Below, piece by piece: positions 13,539-14,800 of a stretch of 14,800 nt of DNA; positions within the stretch are counted from its first letter, which is position 1; the number at the start of each line of letters is the position of its first letter. Below the pieces are notes generated by a model. The model worked only from the letters and a program-made list of their open reading frames with translations. It was not told the DNA's origin and did no database searches. A program made the translations under genes and the position numbers. Source of the stretch: Aquiluna sp. (GTDB taxonomy: Bacteria; Actinomycetota; Actinomycetes; Actinomycetales; Microbacteriaceae); the NCBI GenBank assembly GCA_016780945.1, contig JADHKY010000015.1, positions 1 to 14,800 of the forward strand, written 5' to 3'.

Positions 13539-14800
13539 TTAGATTTATCGTTTCTCTGAGCTCTCGGTTGATGTAAATCCGAACTGCGACATCGACTCCA
13601 GCACCGGTGAACTCAACAATTCGTTCAAAATCAGATGCAAGTTCGGGAACAATCACCCAATCTTTACCAACCTTTGCGCTAAGTCTTTTGCCGGCATATC
13701 CTTTGGCATAGATTGCGACGTAGCCCTTAAACGAACCGGCATTGACTTTCGCGTTGTCCACTATGGGTTCGACAATCGGCTCTATCTTTTCCACTACGGT
13801 TATCGCACTCAGGGCAGTGAGCCTGCCGAAATCTGAGGAGATGACAAGGTTTTTCACCCCCGGCCCTACTCCTGCAGGCACAACAAAGGAAAAGCCATCC
13901 GCGCTAATCGAGCTAAGTTCAGCTGCAATTCCATCAATGGTGCACTCGTTGACAGTCGCGAGCCTGATGCCGGAGACAACCACTGTTTCACCCACGGCGA
14001 CAAATCTTTCGGAGTACGTCATAGGGATTGGTCCTTGATATGGAGTTGGTGCCTGTGCAACTGGCGCTGGCGCTGGAGCTAACTTGAACAAAGGAGCGGA
14101 GTAACCAAATTGGGCCAGAGATCCGACCAAACCGGTATCGCCAATTCCGCAGGTACCTGTGCTGAAAGTTGTCGAAGAATCAGATCCATCCCTGGTGCCG
14201 TTCCAGTTAGTCGCCGCGTCTGCTGCGTTGGTATCAAAAGATTGCGACAAAAAGTCAGCTGGGACACAAACGTAGTAGAAACCGTCTGTGCTTCGAGAGT
14301 CACCCGATGCGGTAAACGAAGGTCCCGCGACTGCAAACTGAAAGGAGGTTCCAACGAAAGTCTCTGGACCGAAAGCAAAGCCTTGACCGTTGGTGGACAC
14401 CAATCCTCCAGCAAGAGGGGCTGCATTTGGTGAGACCATCATGTTTAGGTTTGCTGGGACGGTGGTAAACACCATTTCACCGCTGGTGACAGAGCCAGCC
14501 ATGTCGGCCCCGCATTGGTTTGAACTAACAGTTCCATCCTCACCGAAGCCAACATCGCATTGCTGCCACCAAGTGTCACGCGAGATTCCCTGTGAGGTAG
14601 CCATTGCAACCCCGTTCAAAGTGGTGATAACCCGTTCTGAAACCGTGGAAACACTCCACTTATTGGCATCAGATGGGGTGAGAGCAGGGTTTATACGAAC
14701 TGGAGTATCTGCAATAGCCAGATTGAAATCTATGTCCCCTTCACCCTCACCAAAGCTCAATCCAAAATGAGTGCCGTCGGTGGGCCAACTGACGGATATT
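13528..14800 (-). CDS. Secreted surface protein with IPT/TIG domain (N-terminus outside the window)
   Basis: The frame is open to the right edge, so the true start and any signal peptide lie beyond the window; 423 residues are visible. The first about 230 are Gly/Ser/Thr/Asn-rich with few charges and scattered cysteines, like extracellular beta-structured proteins. A Pro/Ala linker (LAPAPAPVAQAPTP, about 240-253) leads to an IPT/TIG immunoglobulin-like domain at about 258-338 (RFVAVGETVVVSGIRL, VNECTIDGIAAEL, SFVVPAGVGPGVKNLVI). The last about 75 residues (KGYVAIYAKGYAGKRLSAKV to the final TINLTTK) form a separate C-terminal module; I recall similar ends on other exported proteins of freshwater Microbacteriaceae. 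No LPxTG motif or C-terminal membrane span is seen, so it is not sortase-anchored. TTG 14760 is an internal codon, not a start. Confidence 0.75.
   Translation of the reverse strand, partial: ISVSWPTDGTHFGLSFGEGEGDIDFNLAIADTPVRINPALTPSDANKWSVSTVSERVITTLNGVAMATSQGISRDTWWQQCDVGFGEDGTVSSNQCGADMAGSVTSGEMVFTTVPANLNMMVSPNAAPLAGGLVSTNGQGFAFGPETFVGTSFQFAVAGPSFTASGDSRSTDGFYYVCVPADFLSQSFDTNAADAATNWNGTRDGSDSSTTFSTGTCGIGDTGLVGSLAQFGYSAPLFKLAPAPAPVAQAPTPYQGPIPMTYSERFVAVGETVVVSGIRLATVNECTIDGIAAELSSISADGFSFVVPAGVGPGVKNLVISSDFGRLTALSAITVVEKIEPIVEPIVDNAKVNAGSFKGYVAIYAKGYAGKRLSAKVGKDWVIVPELASDFERIVEFTGAGVDVAVRIYINRELRETINLTTK

Larger units (their letters stand above)
9583..14800. mobile_element. Probable left end of a tRNA-Arg genomic island (decayed integrase, cargo to the right)
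   Basis: The truncated tRNA-Arg and integrase scrap mark a boundary. To its right all genes are on the minus strand and the base composition shifts: hand counts give 24 of 60 G+C at 10561-10620 and 28 of 60 at 11281-11340, against 35 of 60 at 7321-7380. The content changes from conserved housekeeping genes to a sensor system, a lipoprotein protease and a surface protein, all typical accessory functions. The right end is outside the window, and the extent given here stops only because the sequence does. Confidence 0.5.

Noticed and set aside
14758..14760. TTG as start of the surface protein
   Set aside because: The frame continues without a stop to the window edge and the residues upstream are of the same character, so the start lies outside.
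1..14800. CRISPR array, rRNA, IS element with transposase, toxin-antitoxin pair
   Set aside because: No regularly spaced repeats, no rRNA-like stretches, no transposase frame and no small paired genes were found on either strand.

Overview
The window looks like the chromosome of an actinobacterium, most likely Microbacteriaceae of the small freshwater type (Rhodoluna/Aquiluna-like). The evidence is a bacterial protein O-mannosyltransferase, a gene set (RimJ-type acetyltransferase, small membrane protein ending in an RRRRA-type tail, 5-formyl-THF cyclo-ligase, FmdB zinc ribbon) that I recall as typical of that family, a Lys/Ala/Pro histone-like protein, and many starts without a Shine-Dalgarno sequence. 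The genus-level guess is inference; no rRNA is present.

Left part (1-9540) is compact core chromosome with tail-to-tail gene pairs and almost no spare DNA: a membrane mannosyltransferase (41-1492, +) converging with a TerC-family transporter (1489-2487, -); a TIGR01777-type sugar-epimerase-like SDR protein (2565-3449, +) converging with a histone-H1-like protein (3450-3827, -); a membrane protein and a GNAT acetyltransferase (3878-5086, -); a divergent pair of 5-formyl-THF cyclo-ligase and FmdB-like zinc ribbon (5105-5854, +); then a very large gene (5851-9450, -) for a DUF4011/superfamily-I-helicase/Vsr-like nuclease protein. The large protein keeps the whole architecture, but the residues expected at the Walker A, Walker B, motif III and V, and nuclease positions are replaced. 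I regard it as the most interesting object in the window.

At 9540 a tRNA-Arg (anticodon CCT) begins but stops after the anticodon stem. It is followed by a hairpin, short repeats, and a C-terminal scrap of a tyrosine recombinase (9719-9874, -). This is the signature of a tRNA-targeted genomic island whose integrase has decayed.

Right part (9876-14800, all on the minus strand) is more AT-rich and reads as accessory cargo: a coupled response regulator and a nine-to-ten-span membrane histidine kinase, and upstream of them a lipoprotein with a gluzincin-type zinc protease signature (HETYH plus WFSEGTADYF) and a secreted IPT/TIG surface protein cut by the window edge. A plausible reading is a cell-surface module (adhesin or surface protein plus surface protease) with its own sensor system. 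That functional link is inferred from order and strand only.
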